64,000 bases of DNA from Streptomyces minutiscleroticus (GCF_014650875.1 NZ_BMVU01000008.1:1-64000), one strand, 5' to 3'. Numbered from the stretch's first letter, positions 42,730 through 52,118 are shown. Numbers and translations are program-made. The notes: a model not told the origin generated them from the letters alone.

Positions 42730-43026
42730 ATGTGCCTGGGGATTCCCGGCCGGATCGTCGACGTCGCCGACAGCGACGGCGTGCGGACGGGCACGGTGGA
42801 CTTCGGTGGCGTACGGCGCGAGGTGTGTCTGGCGTACACGCCCGCGGCGGAGGCCGGCACCTACGTCATCGTCCACGTGGGCTTCGCCATCACCGAGGTC
42901 GACGAGGCGGAGGCCGAACGCACGCTGGAGGTGCTGCGCGCGATGGGCGAGGCGGTGCGCAGTGAACTGGGGGAGCCGCTGCCGACCCGCACGCGCGGAC
43001 CGGACGGCTCGGCGGACGGGCGCTGA
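42730..43026 (+). CDS. hypC: Hydrogenase maturation chaperone HypC
   Basis: 98 residues from ATG 42730, five bases after the hypF stop. It starts with the invariant MCLGIPGRIV; after processing, Cys2 binds the iron centre. The small OB-fold part continues to VIVHVGFAITEVDEAEAERT. A hydrophilic 25-residue tail follows. With HypD it carries the Fe(CN)2CO unit to the large subunit. Confidence 0.95.
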   Translation: MCLGIPGRIVDVADSDGVRTGTVDFGGVRREVCLAYTPAAEAGTYVIVHVGFAITEVDEAEAERTLEVLRAMGEAVRSELGEPLPTRTRGPDGSADGR

Positions 43027-43080
43027 AGCCCGTTTCGTCGAGGTCGCACGCGTAACGGACCGAAGTCGCTCCCAGGGATG

Positions 43081-43094
43081 GGGCCGAAGGGCCC
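43081..43094. promoter_or_regulatory. DevR/DosR-like box upstream of hydB operon
   Basis: GGGCCGAAGGGCCC: 5-bp perfect arms around GAAG, matching GGGnC-N4-GnCCC. It is 129 bp upstream of hydB in the only substantial gap of the operon. A weaker relative (CGGACCGAAGTCGC) lies at 43056-43069, giving a pair spaced by about 25 bp centre to centre. Confidence 0.5.
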
Positions 43095-43156
43095 GGGGTC
43101 GAGTCCGTGCGGCCCGTGGTGCCCTACAAGGGCGTCGCGCATGCTGGAGACAGAGA

Positions 43157-43189
43157 CCCCACAGTGTTTCCGGCCCCACAGTGTTTCCG
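43157..43189 (+). repeat. Tandem 16-bp direct repeat before hydB
   Basis: CCCCACAGTGTTTCCG occurs at 43157-43172 and again at 43174-43189, one base apart (period 17). It ends 33 bp before the hydB start. The A/T-rich centre (AGTGTTT) is unusual in this DNA. It could be a duplicated activator site or a duplicated -35/-10 region. Confidence 0.75.
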
Positions 43190-43222
43190 CACAAGCCCCG
43201 CGGCACTTTCCGGAGGGGAACG

Positions 43223-44386
43223 ATGAGCAGCAGCCCCGCGACCGCGGTCCTGGACAGGAACGGACTCGACGCCCTGGTGGAGGCGTTGCGCGCCGAGGGG
43301 CGCACCGTCGTCGGTCCGACGGTGCGCGACGGCGCCGTGGTCCTGGACGAGCTCACGGCGGCGGGGCAACTGCCCTTCGGCTGGGGCTCCGAGGTGGAGG
43401 CGGGCCGCTACCGCCTCGTGCCGCGCGCGGACGGTGCCGCCTTCGCGCACACCGCGGGGCCGCAGTCCTGGAAGGCGTTCCTGCATCCGCAGCGCGAGAA
43501 GCTGTGGAGCGCGGACCGCGCGGCCGACGGGCGGGTGTCGTTCGCCGCCGAGCGTCCTGTGCGGCCGTCGTACGCCTTCTTGGGCGTGCGTCCTTGTGAC
43601 CTGCGCGCTATCGCCGTCCAGGACAATGTGCTGACCGGCGGTTATTACCGGGACGACGGTTACCGCCGGCGGCGGGAGGGGGCGTTCCTGATCGCTGCGG
43701 AGTGCACCGAACCCGGTGCCACCTGCTTCTGTGTCTCCATGGGCAGCGGTCCGGCCGCCGAGGCGGGCTTCGACCTGGCGCTGACCGAGATCGTGGACGA
43801 CGCGGGCCATCGCTTCCTCGTCCGCGTGGGCAGCGCGGCCGGAGAGGCGGTCCTGTCCCGCGTGCCCCGCCGGGTGGCCGACGAGGAGACCGCTTCGACC
43901 GCCCGGAACGCGGTGGACGCCGCCCGGGAGCGCATGGGGCGGTCCATGCCGCCCGTCGACCTGCGCACCCTCCTGGGCGGCACGCTGGAGGCCGACCGCT
44001 GGGACGATGTCGCCGCCCGCTGTCTGACCTGCGGCAACTGCACCATGGTCTGCCCCACCTGCTTCTGCACCACCACCGAGGACGTCTCCGACCTCACCGG
44101 TGACCACGCCGAGCGCTGGCAGCGCTGGGACTCCTGTTTCGACCTGGACTTCTCGTATCTGCACGGCGGCCCGGTGCGCGCCTCGGCGCGCAGCCGCTAC
44201 CGGCAGTGGCTCACCCACAAGCTGTCCACCTGGTACGACCAGTTCGGCAGCTCCGGCTGCGTGGGGTGCGGACGCTGCATCACCTGGTGTCCGGTCGGCA
44301 TCGACATCACCGAGGAGGCCGCTGCCCTGCACGACGAACTCGCCGACCGCCTGCGGCGACAGGACGCAGAGGAGACGCAGCGATGA
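43223..44386 (+). CDS. hydB: Hydrogenase beta subunit, 4Fe-4S electron-transfer protein
   Basis: 387 residues from ATG 43223, with GGAGGGGAA upstream. Two ferredoxin-type clusters sit in the C-terminal third: [16 protein letters not shown] and [12 protein letters not shown]. The N-terminal two thirds match the sulfhydrogenase beta subunit ([32 protein letters not shown]). It passes electrons between the nickel-iron module (hydD/hydA) and the flavin subunit (hydG). The next start overlaps its stop by 4 bases (ATGA). Confidence 0.93.
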   Translation: MSSSPATAVLDRNGLDALVEALRAEGRTVVGPTVRDGAVVLDELTAAGQLPFGWGSEVEAGRYRLVPRADGAAFAHTAGPQSWKAFLHPQREKLWSADRAADGRVSFAAERPVRPSYAFLGVRPCDLRAIAVQDNVLTGGYYRDDGYRRRREGAFLIAAECTEPGATCFCVSMGSGPAAEAGFDLALTEIVDDAGHRFLVRVGSAAGEAVLSRVPRRVADEETASTARNAVDAARERMGRSMPPVDLRTLLGGTLEADRWDDVAARCLTCGNCTMVCPTCFCTTTEDVSDLTGDHAERWQRWDSCFDLDFSYLHGGPVRASARSRYRQWLTHKLSTWYDQFGSSGCVGCGRCITWCPVGIDITEEAAALHDELADRLRRQDAEETQR

Positions 44387-44841
44387 CCTCCACCCTCACG
44401 ATGTCCACCGCTCTTGCGGCCGAGCACCGCGCGCGGTTGATGCGGCTCGCCCGCGAGGTCTCCTTCGAGGCGGGCACCCGGCTGTTCGAGGAGGGGCGGC
44501 GCGCCGACCGGTTCTGGATCGTGCGGACCGGGACCGTCGCCCTGGACCTGCACGTACCCGGCCGCAGGGCCGCCGTCGTCGAGACCTTGGGACGCGGTGA
44601 ACTGGTCGGCTGGTCCTGGCACTTCGCGCCTTATCAGTGGCAGCTGGGCGCCGAGGCCATGAGCCCGGTGCGGGCGTACGAGTTCGACGCGGGGGCCGTG
44701 CGTGCCCTGTGCGAGGAGCATCCCGAGTTCGGCCGCGCGATCGCCCTGTGGGTGGGGCACGTGCTGGCCCACCGGCTGCACGCGGCCCGCACCCGGCTGC
44801 TCGACCTGTACGCCCCCTACGGCAGCGGCGGGCAGCCATGA
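44383..44841 (+). CDS. Cyclic-nucleotide-binding-domain protein without DNA-binding domain
   Basis: 152 residues from ATG 44383. A single CRP-like cNMP-binding beta barrel: [41 protein letters not shown]. It then runs into one long helix and ends without the CRP winged helix. The usual cAMP-contact arginine region (RA in the phosphate cassette) is not evident, so the ligand may differ. The same gene order (beta subunit, cNMP protein, flavin subunit) occurs in mycobacterial group 3b clusters. It probably regulates or assembles the hydrogenase allosterically rather than transcriptionally. It overlaps both neighbours by 4 bases. Confidence 0.85.
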   Translation: MTSTLTMSTALAAEHRARLMRLAREVSFEAGTRLFEEGRRADRFWIVRTGTVALDLHVPGRRAAVVETLGRGELVGWSWHFAPYQWQLGAEAMSPVRAYEFDAGAVRALCEEHPEFGRAIALWVGHVLAHRLHAARTRLLDLYAPYGSGGQP

Positions 44842-45674
44842 CCGGCGTCCCCGTGCCGTACCGGGTGACCCGGGTGCGCGAGGAGACGGCCGACACGGTC
44901 AGCCTCACCCTCGCCCCGGCCGGCCCGGCGGGCCTCGCGCGCTTTTGGCCGGGGCAGTTCGCCATGGTGTACGCCTTCGGGGTCGGGGAGATCCCCGTCT
45001 CGGTGTCCCGTATCCACCGCCACCAGCTCGTCCACACCGTCCGCTCGGTCGGAGCCGTCTCGGCCGCGCTGTGCGCGCTGCGGCCGGGCGACCGCGTCGG
45101 GTTGCGCGGACCGTTCGGCACGGGATGGGAACTCGTCCGCGCCGCCGGGCAGGGCCTGGCCGCCGGACAGGACCTGCTGGTCGTCGCGGGTGGCATCGGT
45201 CTGGCCCCGCTGCGTCCTGTGGTGCTCGCCGCGCTGGCCGAACCGCGCCGCTACGGGCGGCTGAACCTCCTCGTCGGCGCCCGCACCGCCGACGACCTCG
45301 TCTACGCGGACCAGATCCGTGCCTGGAGCACGGTCCACGGACCTCTGCACTGCGCGGTCACCGTCGACCGCCCCACTCCCGCCTGGCGCGGCCACGTCGG
45401 CGTCGTGACCACCCTGCTGAACAGCGCGGCATTCGATCCCCGCCACACCACGGCCTGTGTCTGCGGACCCGAGGTGATGATCCGCGCCACCGCCCGCGAC
45501 CTGCTCCACCGCGGCCTCCCCGCCCACCGCATCCGGGTGTCGCTGGAACGCAACGTGCGCTGCGCCACCGGCCACTGCGGCCACTGCCAGCTGGGCGGGG
45601 TCCTGCTCTGCAGGGACGGACCGGTCGTCGGCTGGGACCGGGCCTGCTCGCTGACGTCCGTGAGGGAGCTGTGA
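44838..45674 (+). CDS. hydG: Hydrogenase gamma subunit, FAD/NAD(P)-binding
   Basis: 278 residues from ATG 44838 (ATGA overlap). Ferredoxin-reductase fold: an FAD-binding barrel ([20 protein letters not shown]), a nucleotide domain ([19 protein letters not shown]) and a C-terminal 2Fe-2S site with [17 protein letters not shown]. It matches the sulfhydrogenase gamma / dihydroorotate-dehydrogenase-electron-transfer type. It exchanges electrons with NAD(P)H, which makes this a cytosolic NAD(P)-linked hydrogenase. Confidence 0.93.
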   Translation: MTGVPVPYRVTRVREETADTVSLTLAPAGPAGLARFWPGQFAMVYAFGVGEIPVSVSRIHRHQLVHTVRSVGAVSAALCALRPGDRVGLRGPFGTGWELVRAAGQGLAAGQDLLVVAGGIGLAPLRPVVLAALAEPRRYGRLNLLVGARTADDLVYADQIRAWSTVHGPLHCAVTVDRPTPAWRGHVGVVTTLLNSAAFDPRHTTACVCGPEVMIRATARDLLHRGLPAHRIRVSLERNVRCATGHCGHCQLGGVLLCRDGPVVGWDRACSLTSVREL

Positions 45675-45675
45675 C

Positions 45676-46476
45676 ATGAGCGCGCCGAAGCTCGCGGTGT
45701 TCAAACTGGCGTCCTGCGACGGCTGCCAGCTCACGCTTCTGGACTGCGAGGACGAGCTCCTCACCCTCGCCGGGCAGGTGGAGATCGCTCACTTCCTGGA
45801 GGCTTCCAGCGCGGTCGAGCCGGGCCCTTACGACCTCTCCCTCGTCGAAGGTTCCATCACCACGCCCGCCGACGCCGCGCGGATCCGGGAGATCCGCGCG
45901 CAGTCCCGCCGTCTGGTGACCATCGGCGCGTGCGCCACCGCCGGCGGCATCCAGGCGCTGCGCGACTTCGCCGACGTCGAGGAGTTCCGCCGCACCGTCT
46001 ACGCCCGGCCCGAGTACGTCGACACCCTGGCCACGTCGACCCCGGTGTCGGCCCACGTCGACGTCGACTTCGAACTGCGCGGCTGCCCGATCGACCGCGG
46101 CCGGCTTCTCGAGGTGATCACCGCGCATCTGGCGGGACGCAAACCGGACGTGCCCGATCACAGCGTGTGCTTCGAGTGCAAGCGCCGCGGCACGGTCTGC
46201 GTCACCGTCGCCCACGGCACCCCCTGCCTCGGGCCGGTCACCCACGCCGGGTGCGGGGCGATCTGCCCGGCCTACGGGCGCGGCTGCTACGGCTGCTTCG
46301 GACCGTCCGGGTCGGTGAACCTGCCCGCGCTGATCCCGCTGCTGCGCCGGGACGGCATGGACGAGCGCGACACCGAGCGCTTCCTGCGCACCTTCAACGC
46401 CACCGCCTTCGCCGCGGAGCAGAGCAAGCACACGGGGAACGGCGAGCACACGGAGAGCAGGGAGCACCGGTCGTGA
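45676..46476 (+). CDS. hydD: [NiFe] hydrogenase small subunit (delta)
   Basis: 266 residues. The proximal-cluster motif CDGCQ is at residues 14-18, with GACATAGG near 95, then [21 protein letters not shown] and [20 protein letters not shown] for the remaining clusters. There is no Tat signal, so it is cytoplasmic, as in group 3 enzymes. The last 25 residues are hydrophilic ([19 protein letters not shown]). Its stop overlaps the hydA GTG. Confidence 0.94.
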   Translation: MSAPKLAVFKLASCDGCQLTLLDCEDELLTLAGQVEIAHFLEASSAVEPGPYDLSLVEGSITTPADAARIREIRAQSRRLVTIGACATAGGIQALRDFADVEEFRRTVYARPEYVDTLATSTPVSAHVDVDFELRGCPIDRGRLLEVITAHLAGRKPDVPDHSVCFECKRRGTVCVTVAHGTPCLGPVTHAGCGAICPAYGRGCYGCFGPSGSVNLPALIPLLRRDGMDERDTERFLRTFNATAFAAEQSKHTGNGEHTESREHRS

Positions 46477-47846
46477 GCCACCGCGGAAGCCGTGTCCTCA
46501 AGGTCGCCTCGCTCGCCCGGGTGGAGGGCGAGGGAGCGCTGCACCTGCGCGTCGACGGCGACGTGGTGCGGGAGGCCCGGCTGAGCATCTACGAGCCGCC
46601 GCGCTTCTTCGAGGCGTTCCTGCGCGGCCGCGCGTACACCGAGCCGCCCGACATCACGGCCCGGGTGTGCGGCATCTGCCCGGTGGCCTACCAGATGAGT
46701 GCCTGCGCGGCGATCGAGGACGCCTGCGGCGTCACCGTCGACCGGCCGTTGCGCGAACTGCGCAGGCTGCTGTACTGCGGCGAGTGGATCGAGAGCCACG
46801 CCCTGCACATCCACCTGCTGCACGCTCCCGACTTCTTCGGCTGCGCCGGCGCCGTCGACCTCGCCCGCACCCAGCGCGCCGCGGTGGAGCGGGGGCTCAG
46901 GCTCAAGCAGGCGGGCAACGCGGTCCTCGACCTTCTCGGCGGACGCGCCGTCCACCCCGTCAACGTGCGCATCGGCGGCTTCTACCGCACCCCCGCCCCG
47001 TTCGAACTGCGCCCGCTGGCGGAGCGGTTGCGCCGCGCGGCCGACGATGCCCGGGAGACCGTGCGCTGGGCGGCCGGCTTCGACTTCCCGGACGCCTCCG
47101 TGGACGCCGACTTCCTGGCCCTGGCCGCGCCCGGGACGTACGCCGTCGAGGAGGGCACGCCGACCGCGCTGCGCCCGGACGGCGCGCGGACCGCGTTCCC
47201 CGTGCGGGCCTTCCTGGACCACGTGCGCGAGGAACAGGTGCCGCACTCCACCGCCCTGCACGCACGGCTCGACGGGCGGCGCCACCTCACCGGGCCGCTC
47301 GCCCGGTTCGCGATCAGCGGGCACGCGCTGTCGCCCACGGCGCTGGAGGCGGCCCGGGAGGCCGGACTCGCCACCCCGGGACAGGACAGCGTGTGCCGCA
47401 ACCCCTACCGCTCGGTCCTCGTACGGGCCGTCGAGGTGGTGTACGCGGTCGAGGAGGCACTGCGCATCATCGACGCCTACGAGCCCCCGCCCCGCCCGTA
47501 CGTCCCCGTCCCGCCCGCCGAGGGCACCGGCCACGGCGCGACGGAGGCACCGCGCGGTCTGCTGTACCACCGCTACCGGCTGGACGGCGAGGGCACCGTC
47601 ACCGACGTGCGGCTCGTACCCCCCACCGCGCAGAACCAGGGCGCCATCGAGGACGACCTGCGCCGGGCCGCCCAGTCGGCCCTCGCCGGGCAGGCGCTGA
47701 GCGACGACGGGCTGACGCACCTGTGCGAACGGGTCATCCGCAACCACGACCCGTGCATCTCGTGCTCCGCCCACTTCCTCGACCTCACCATCGACCGCAC
47801 CCGACACCAGGGGAGGGGACCGTGCCCGACAGCCCGCACATCGTGA
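46473..47846 (+). CDS. hydA: [NiFe] hydrogenase large subunit (alpha), group 3b type
   Basis: 457 residues from GTG 46473. The L1 motif [18 protein letters not shown] gives nickel ligands Cys66 and Cys69. The L2 motif DPCISCSAH gives Cys428 and Cys431. A 23-residue tail after His434 is the expected substrate of the maturation protease at 39864. RVEGEG near the N-terminus is conserved. L1/L2 versions and the four-subunit context point to group 3b (NADP-coupled, sulfhydrogenase-like), possibly bidirectional. It overlaps the next gene by 25 bp. Confidence 0.95.
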   Translation: MSHRGSRVLKVASLARVEGEGALHLRVDGDVVREARLSIYEPPRFFEAFLRGRAYTEPPDITARVCGICPVAYQMSACAAIEDACGVTVDRPLRELRRLLYCGEWIESHALHIHLLHAPDFFGCAGAVDLARTQRAAVERGLRLKQAGNAVLDLLGGRAVHPVNVRIGGFYRTPAPFELRPLAERLRRAADDARETVRWAAGFDFPDASVDADFLALAAPGTYAVEEGTPTALRPDGARTAFPVRAFLDHVREEQVPHSTALHARLDGRRHLTGPLARFAISGHALSPTALEAAREAGLATPGQDSVCRNPYRSVLVRAVEVVYAVEEALRIIDAYEPPPRPYVPVPPAEGTGHGATEAPRGLLYHRYRLDGEGTVTDVRLVPPTAQNQGAIEDDLRRAAQSALAGQALSDDGLTHLCERVIRNHDPCISCSAHFLDLTIDRTRHQGRGPCPTARTS

Positions 47847-48469
47847 GCGACGTGATGACGCACACCGCCGTCGCCGTCGGCCGTGACGCGTCCTTCAAGG
47901 ACATCGTCCAGCTCATGGAGGAGTGGAAGGTCAGCTCCCTGCCCGTACTGGAGGGCGAGGGCCGGGTGATCGGCGTCGTCTCCGAGGCCGATCTGCTGCC
48001 CAAGGAGGGGTTCCGTGACAGCGATACGGACTACGCGCAGCTCGACCGGCTCCCCGACCTGGCCAAGGCGTCGGCTGTGACCGCCGAAGGACTGATGAGC
48101 TCGCCGGCCGTCACGGTCCACGCCCGCAGCACCCTGCCCCAGGCCGCCCGCATCATGGCCCGGCGCAAGATCAAGCGGCTTCCGGTCGTCAACGACGAGG
48201 GCCTGCTCGAAGGCGTCGTCAGCCGCTCGGACCTGCTGAAGGTGTTCCTGCGGCCGGACGCCGACATCGCCGACGAGATCACGCGCGACATCATCTTCCC
48301 CGCCCCCGTCGAACCCGTCGCCGTCACCGTCACCGACGGCGTCGTCACCCTCACCGGGAGGATCCGGGACGCCACCTTGATTCCCCTGCTCGTCCGTCTG
48401 GTGCGAGGCGTGGAGGGCGTGGTCGACGTCGACTGCCGCCTTTCGGGCGCCGGGGCGGAGGAGCGGTGA
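47822..48469 (+). CDS. CBS-pair and BON domain protein
   Basis: 215 residues from GTG 47822, preceded by AGGGGAGGGG inside the end of hydA. Two CBS motifs ([40 protein letters not shown]) and a BON domain at the C-terminus ([14 protein letters not shown]). CBS pairs bind adenosine nucleotides; BON domains often contact membranes or lipids. CBS-BON proteins are frequent in actinobacterial dormancy clusters. A paralogue is at 51363. It is co-transcribed between hydA and hypD, so it may sense energy state for the hydrogenase. Confidence 0.9.
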   Translation: MPDSPHIVSDVMTHTAVAVGRDASFKDIVQLMEEWKVSSLPVLEGEGRVIGVVSEADLLPKEGFRDSDTDYAQLDRLPDLAKASAVTAEGLMSSPAVTVHARSTLPQAARIMARRKIKRLPVVNDEGLLEGVVSRSDLLKVFLRPDADIADEITRDIIFPAPVEPVAVTVTDGVVTLTGRIRDATLIPLLVRLVRGVEGVVDVDCRLSGAGAEER

Positions 48470-49578
48470 GGTACCTGGACGAGTACCGCGACCCGGCGCT
48501 GGCGCGGCGGCTCCTGGAGGAGCTGCGCCGCACCGCGACGCGCCCCTGGCGGATCATGGAGGTCTGCGGCGGGCAGACCCACACCCTGGTCCGGCAGGGC
48601 ATCGACGCGCTGCTGCCCGCGGGCATGCGCATGATCCACGGCCCGGGCTGCCCGGTGTGCGTCACTCCGCTGCAGACCCTGGACCGGGCGATGGACATCG
48701 CGGCCCGGCCGGATGTGATCTTCACCAGCTTCGGTGACATGCTGCGCGTGCCCGGTTCCGGCACCGACCTGCTCTCCCTGCGGGCGCGCGGCGCGGACGT
48801 ACGGGTCGTCTACACGCCGATGGACGCCGTCCGGCTCGCCCGGCGGCACCCGCAGCGCGACGTGGTCTTCCTCGCCGTCGGCTTCGAGACCACCGCCCCC
48901 GCCAACGCGATGGCCGTCCTGCACGCCGCGCGGCTGGGGCTGACGAACTTCTTCCTGCTGGTCAGTCACGTCCTGGTGCCGCCGGCGATGACCGCGCTGC
49001 TGGACGACCCCGACTGCGAGGTGCAGGCCTTCCTCGCGGCCGGGCACGTGTGCGCGGTCATGGGCTGGCGCGAGTACGAGCCGATCGCCGCCCGCTACCG
49101 GGTGCCGGTCGTCGTCACCGGATTCGAACCGCTCGACCTGCTGGACGGCATCCTCATGGCCGTACGGCAACTGGAGTCGGGCCGTCACGAGGTCGAGAAC
49201 CAGTACGTGCGCGCGGTGCACCGCAGCGGCAACACCGCCGCCCAGGACGCCGTGAACGAGGTCTTCCGGACCACCGACCGGGCCTGGCGCGGCATCGGCC
49301 GGCTGCCCGGCAGCGGCTTGGAACTGGCCGGCCCCTACGCCCGGTTCGACGCCGTGCGCCGGTTCGGCACCGGCACGCCGCACACGGCCGAGGACCCCGA
49401 GTGCATCGCCGGAGCCGTCCTCACCGGTGCCCGCCTGCCCACCGACTGCACGGCGTACGGCACCCGGTGCACCCCCCGCCACCCGCTCGGCGCGCCGATG
49501 GTCTCCGCCGAGGGCACCTGCGCGGCGTTCCACGCCGCCGGCCGCACGAAGCAGGCGCGGGAGGTGCCGGCACGATGA
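48466..49578 (+). CDS. hypD: Hydrogenase maturation protein HypD
   Basis: 370 residues from GTG 48466 (4-base overlap with the CBS-BON gene). Conserved: [17 protein letters not shown] (Cys34), GPGCPVC (Cys62, Cys65), VGFETTAPA and the C-terminal 4Fe-4S ligands in the segment [11 protein letters not shown] to GTCAAF. HypD with HypC builds the Fe(CN)2CO centre. Full length. Confidence 0.95.
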   Translation: MRYLDEYRDPALARRLLEELRRTATRPWRIMEVCGGQTHTLVRQGIDALLPAGMRMIHGPGCPVCVTPLQTLDRAMDIAARPDVIFTSFGDMLRVPGSGTDLLSLRARGADVRVVYTPMDAVRLARRHPQRDVVFLAVGFETTAPANAMAVLHAARLGLTNFFLLVSHVLVPPAMTALLDDPDCEVQAFLAAGHVCAVMGWREYEPIAARYRVPVVVTGFEPLDLLDGILMAVRQLESGRHEVENQYVRAVHRSGNTAAQDAVNEVFRTTDRAWRGIGRLPGSGLELAGPYARFDAVRRFGTGTPHTAEDPECIAGAVLTGARLPTDCTAYGTRCTPRHPLGAPMVSAEGTCAAFHAAGRTKQAREVPAR

Positions 49579-50609
49579 CGTCGCAGTGTCCCGCTCCCCG
49601 CCGCGAGGAAGAACTCGTCCTGCTCGGGCACGGTTCCGGAGGCCGGCTGAGCGCCGAGCTCCTGGACACGCTCGTGCTCCCGGCCCTCGACGGCCACGGC
49701 GGCCCGCTGGAGGACGCGGCACTGCTGCCCGGCCATCCGGAACTGGTGATGAGCACCGACAGCTTCGTCGTCAGCCCGCTGTTCTTCCCCGGCGGCGACA
49801 TCGGCTCCCTCGCGGTGCACGGCACCGTCAACGACCTGGCCATGCGCGGGGCCTGGCCCGTGGCCCTGTCCGTCGCCCTGGTCCTGGAGGAAGGGCTGCC
49901 GCTGTCCGACCTGCGGGCCGTGGTGCAGTCGCTGGGCAAGGCCGCCCGCGCCGCGGAGGTGCCCGTCGTCACGGGCGACACCAAGGTCGTCGGGCGCGGG
50001 GCCGTGGACAAGGTGTTCGTCACCACCACCGGTGTCGGGCAGCGTCCGGGCGCGCTGCGGCCGTCCGCCGCGCTGGCCCGGCCCGGTGACGCGGTGCTGC
50101 TCTCCGGTCCCGTGGGCCTGCACGGCACCACGGTGCTCTCCACCCGCGAGGGGCTCGGCTTCGAGAGCGACATCGCCTCCGACACCCGCCCCCTGCACCG
50201 GCTGGTACGCGCCCTGGAGCCGCTCGGCCGGCACCTGCACACCTTGCGCGACCCCACCCGCGGCGGGCTCGCCGCGGCCCTGAACGAGATCGCCCGCGAC
50301 GCGTCCGTGGCCGTCGAGATCGAGGAGAGCGCCGTACCGGTGCCGCAGCAGGTCGCCGCCGCCTGCGACCTGCTCGGTCTTGACCCCTTGGTCGTCGCCA
50401 ACGAGGGCTGTCTGGTCGCCTTCGTCGCCCCCGGGGCGGCGGACGCGGCGCTCGACGCCATGCGGTCGACCCCCGAGGGGCGCCAGGCGGTCCGCATCGG
50501 TGAAGTGCTCGCCCACGGTCCCCGCGGCCGGGTGACGCTGCGCACGCTGGTCGGTGCGCGGCGCATCGTGGACATGCCGCTCGGCGAGCAGCTGCCGCGC
50601 ATCTGCTGA
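49575..50609 (+). CDS. hypE: Hydrogenase maturation protein HypE
   Basis: 344 residues from ATG 49575 (ATGA overlap with hypD). PurM-like ATPase with [17 protein letters not shown], the glycine-rich [20 protein letters not shown], and [15 protein letters not shown]. It ends in PRIC, the C-terminal Cys that carries the thiocarboxamide later dehydrated to thiocyanate. The last gene of the operon. hypA and hypB do not follow. Confidence 0.95.
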   Translation: MTSQCPAPRREEELVLLGHGSGGRLSAELLDTLVLPALDGHGGPLEDAALLPGHPELVMSTDSFVVSPLFFPGGDIGSLAVHGTVNDLAMRGAWPVALSVALVLEEGLPLSDLRAVVQSLGKAARAAEVPVVTGDTKVVGRGAVDKVFVTTTGVGQRPGALRPSAALARPGDAVLLSGPVGLHGTTVLSTREGLGFESDIASDTRPLHRLVRALEPLGRHLHTLRDPTRGGLAAALNEIARDASVAVEIEESAVPVPQQVAAACDLLGLDPLVVANEGCLVAFVAPGAADAALDAMRSTPEGRQAVRIGEVLAHGPRGRVTLRTLVGARRIVDMPLGEQLPRIC

Positions 50610-50627
50610 CCGCGCCCGCGAAAAGCG

Positions 50628-50645
50628 CTGCCCGCGCAAGGGCAG
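50628..50645. terminator. Weak hairpin between hypE and the Rv1733c-like gene
   Basis: CTGCCC and GGGCAG pair across 6 nt, 18 bp after the hypE stop between two convergent genes. It is short, so termination here may be partial. Confidence 0.35.
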
Positions 50646-50662
50646 GGGGCCGAAGGGCCGTG

Positions 50663-51256
50663 TCAGCCGGTCGTCCTGCGCCAGCGGGGACCGACCTGCT
50701 CCCACTCCCGGTCCCACCGCGCCATGCGCTGCCGGTCCAGACGTATGCGCACCACACGTCCGCCCACCAGCACACCGCCCGCGGTCCCCGACCCGGCCAG
50801 CGCGCCGAAGAGCGCTGCCTCCCACCGGGCCTGGGACGCGGTGAGAGGCCGGGACACCAGCTTGTCCGCACGGTCGGCCCATACGGTGACCTGTGCGCCC
50901 GTCTTCGTGCCGGGCTCGACCTTCGCCGGGCCCGTGTGCGGGGAACCGTCGGCGGCCGTCCAGCGTACCGTGGCCCACGCCACGCTCTCGGTGTACCCGG
51001 GAGCCGTCTGCGGGGTCGTCACCGCGTTCTCGGTCAGGACCGCCCGCACGGCCGACACCCGGGCTCGGCGTTCGGTCAGATCGTGCCCCACCGCTCCCGC
51101 CGTCGTCTGTCCCGCGAACACGCCGGCCAGAGGCGCGAACAGCCATGCGCACAAGATGACCCAGGCCTCCGCCCGGTCGCTGCGGCGCCGAAGGGGATTG
51201 TTCCTCCACCGCCACAGCCACACCCGCCTCTGCACGGTACGGGAGGTTGTGGCCAT
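50663..51256 (-). CDS. Rv1733c family membrane protein
   Basis: 197 residues. A basic N-terminus (RRRVWLWRWRNNPLRRRSDR) precedes membrane helix 1 (about 32-50, AWVILCAWLFAPLAGVFAG). A 90-residue extracytoplasmic domain follows (VAWATVRWTAADGS, then AKVEPGTKTGAQVTVWADRA) and then helix 2 (about 145-165). The NPLRRRSDR motif and topology define the family named after M. tuberculosis Rv1733c, a DosR-regulon antigen. Its place beside the hydrogenase and CBS genes supports a dormancy role; the function is unknown. A GGTCC-GCAG-GGACC palindrome is 43 bp upstream of its start. Confidence 0.88.
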   Translation of the reverse strand: MATTSRTVQRRVWLWRWRNNPLRRRSDRAEAWVILCAWLFAPLAGVFAGQTTAGAVGHDLTERRARVSAVRAVLTENAVTTPQTAPGYTESVAWATVRWTAADGSPHTGPAKVEPGTKTGAQVTVWADRADKLVSRPLTASQARWEAALFGALAGSGTAGGVLVGGRVVRIRLDRQRMARWDREWEQVGPRWRRTTG

Positions 51257-51298
51257 CGCTTGTCACCTTCTTGCGCGAAGCGGGGGTGAGAGATGTCC

Positions 51299-51312
51299 GG
51301 TCCGCAGGGACC
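51299..51312. promoter_or_regulatory. Palindrome upstream of Rv1733c-like gene
   Basis: GGTCCGCAGGGACC, 5-bp perfect arms with a 4-nt centre, the same spacing as the boxes at 39781 and 43081 but deviating at the third base of each arm. It is a weaker DevR-like candidate. Confidence 0.35.
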
Positions 51313-51362
51313 CCGGCGCACCGTGCGCTCGGCACGAACGCGCCCCCATGTGCCGTGTCACG

Positions 51363-52118
51363 TCAGACGGTGTTCTTCGCTCCCCCGGACCGCGTGGTCG
51401 GCTCCTCGGCGAAACCGGGGTCGAGTTCTTGATGACGAGGCGGTCCCGTCAGGGCGCAGTCCACGTCGACGACTCCCCAGACGCCGTATGCCAGCCATGC
51501 GGCGACGGGCACGAGGGCGGTGTTGCGGACGCGTCCGGTGAGGTGCACGACCCCGTCGCGCACCTGTACCCGGATCGGCTCCAGCGGCGCGGGGAACAGA
51601 TGGGCGACGACCTTGTGGCGGATCTCCTGCGCGATGTCCTCGTCGTTCCGTTCGAACACCCGGAGCAGGTCGGAGCGGCTGACGATGCCCAGCAGCGTGC
51701 GGTTGTCACCGACGACGGGCAGTCGTTTGATCCGGGCATGGGCCATGATCCGGGCGGCCTGGGCCACGGGTGTGTTCTCGGGGACGGTGACGGCCGGAGT
51801 GGTCATCAGTTCCTCCGCGGTCACTGCGCCGATCTTGGCAAGGTCGGACAGCCGGTCCGGTTGCGGGACGGGCGCCTCGTCCGCCGAGCGGGCCCGGGGG
51901 AGGGAACGAAGCGGGTCTCCTCCGCGAAACTGCTCCTTGAGCAGCAGATCGGCCTCGGAGACGATACCCACGACCTTGTTTCCGTCCTCCAGCACGGGAA
52001 GGGCGCTGACCTTCCACTGCCGCATGGCCCTGACGATGTCCTTGAAGGCCGCGTCGGGGGTGAGCGCGACGACCTTGCGTGTCATGACGTCGCCGACGAG
52101 AGGCGGATTGCCGTACAT
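51363..52118 (-). CDS. CBS-pair and BON domain protein (second copy)
   Basis: 251 residues. CBS 1 (VMTRKVVALTPDAAFKDIVR) and CBS 2 (LMTTPAVTVPENTPVAQAAR) are followed by BON (VQVRDGVVHLTGRV). It is clearly related to the 47822 protein but has a 15-residue insertion between CBS halves (GGDPLRSLPRARSADEAPVP) and a longer acidic tail. It faces away from the FxLD gene and may be read as a unit with the Rv1733c-like gene, which lies 107 bp downstream. Confidence 0.9.
   Translation of the reverse strand: MYGNPPLVGDVMTRKVVALTPDAAFKDIVRAMRQWKVSALPVLEDGNKVVGIVSEADLLLKEQFRGGDPLRSLPRARSADEAPVPQPDRLSDLAKIGAVTAEELMTTPAVTVPENTPVAQAARIMAHARIKRLPVVGDNRTLLGIVSRSDLLRVFERNDEDIAQEIRHKVVAHLFPAPLEPIRVQVRDGVVHLTGRVRNTALVPVAAWLAYGVWGVVDVDCALTGPPRHQELDPGFAEEPTTRSGGAKNTV

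Noticed and set aside
44383..44841. CRP/FNR transcription factor
   Set aside because: Only the sensor barrel and one helix are present; no winged helix follows before the stop.
50647..50660. DevR-like GGGCCGAAGGGCCG after hypE
   Set aside because: It lies at the 3' ends of two convergent genes where an activator box makes little sense; chance at this base composition.
49335..51335. 666-codon minus-strand frame across hypE and the Rv1733c gene
   Set aside because: It lies antisense to hypE and out of frame with the Rv1733c-like gene.
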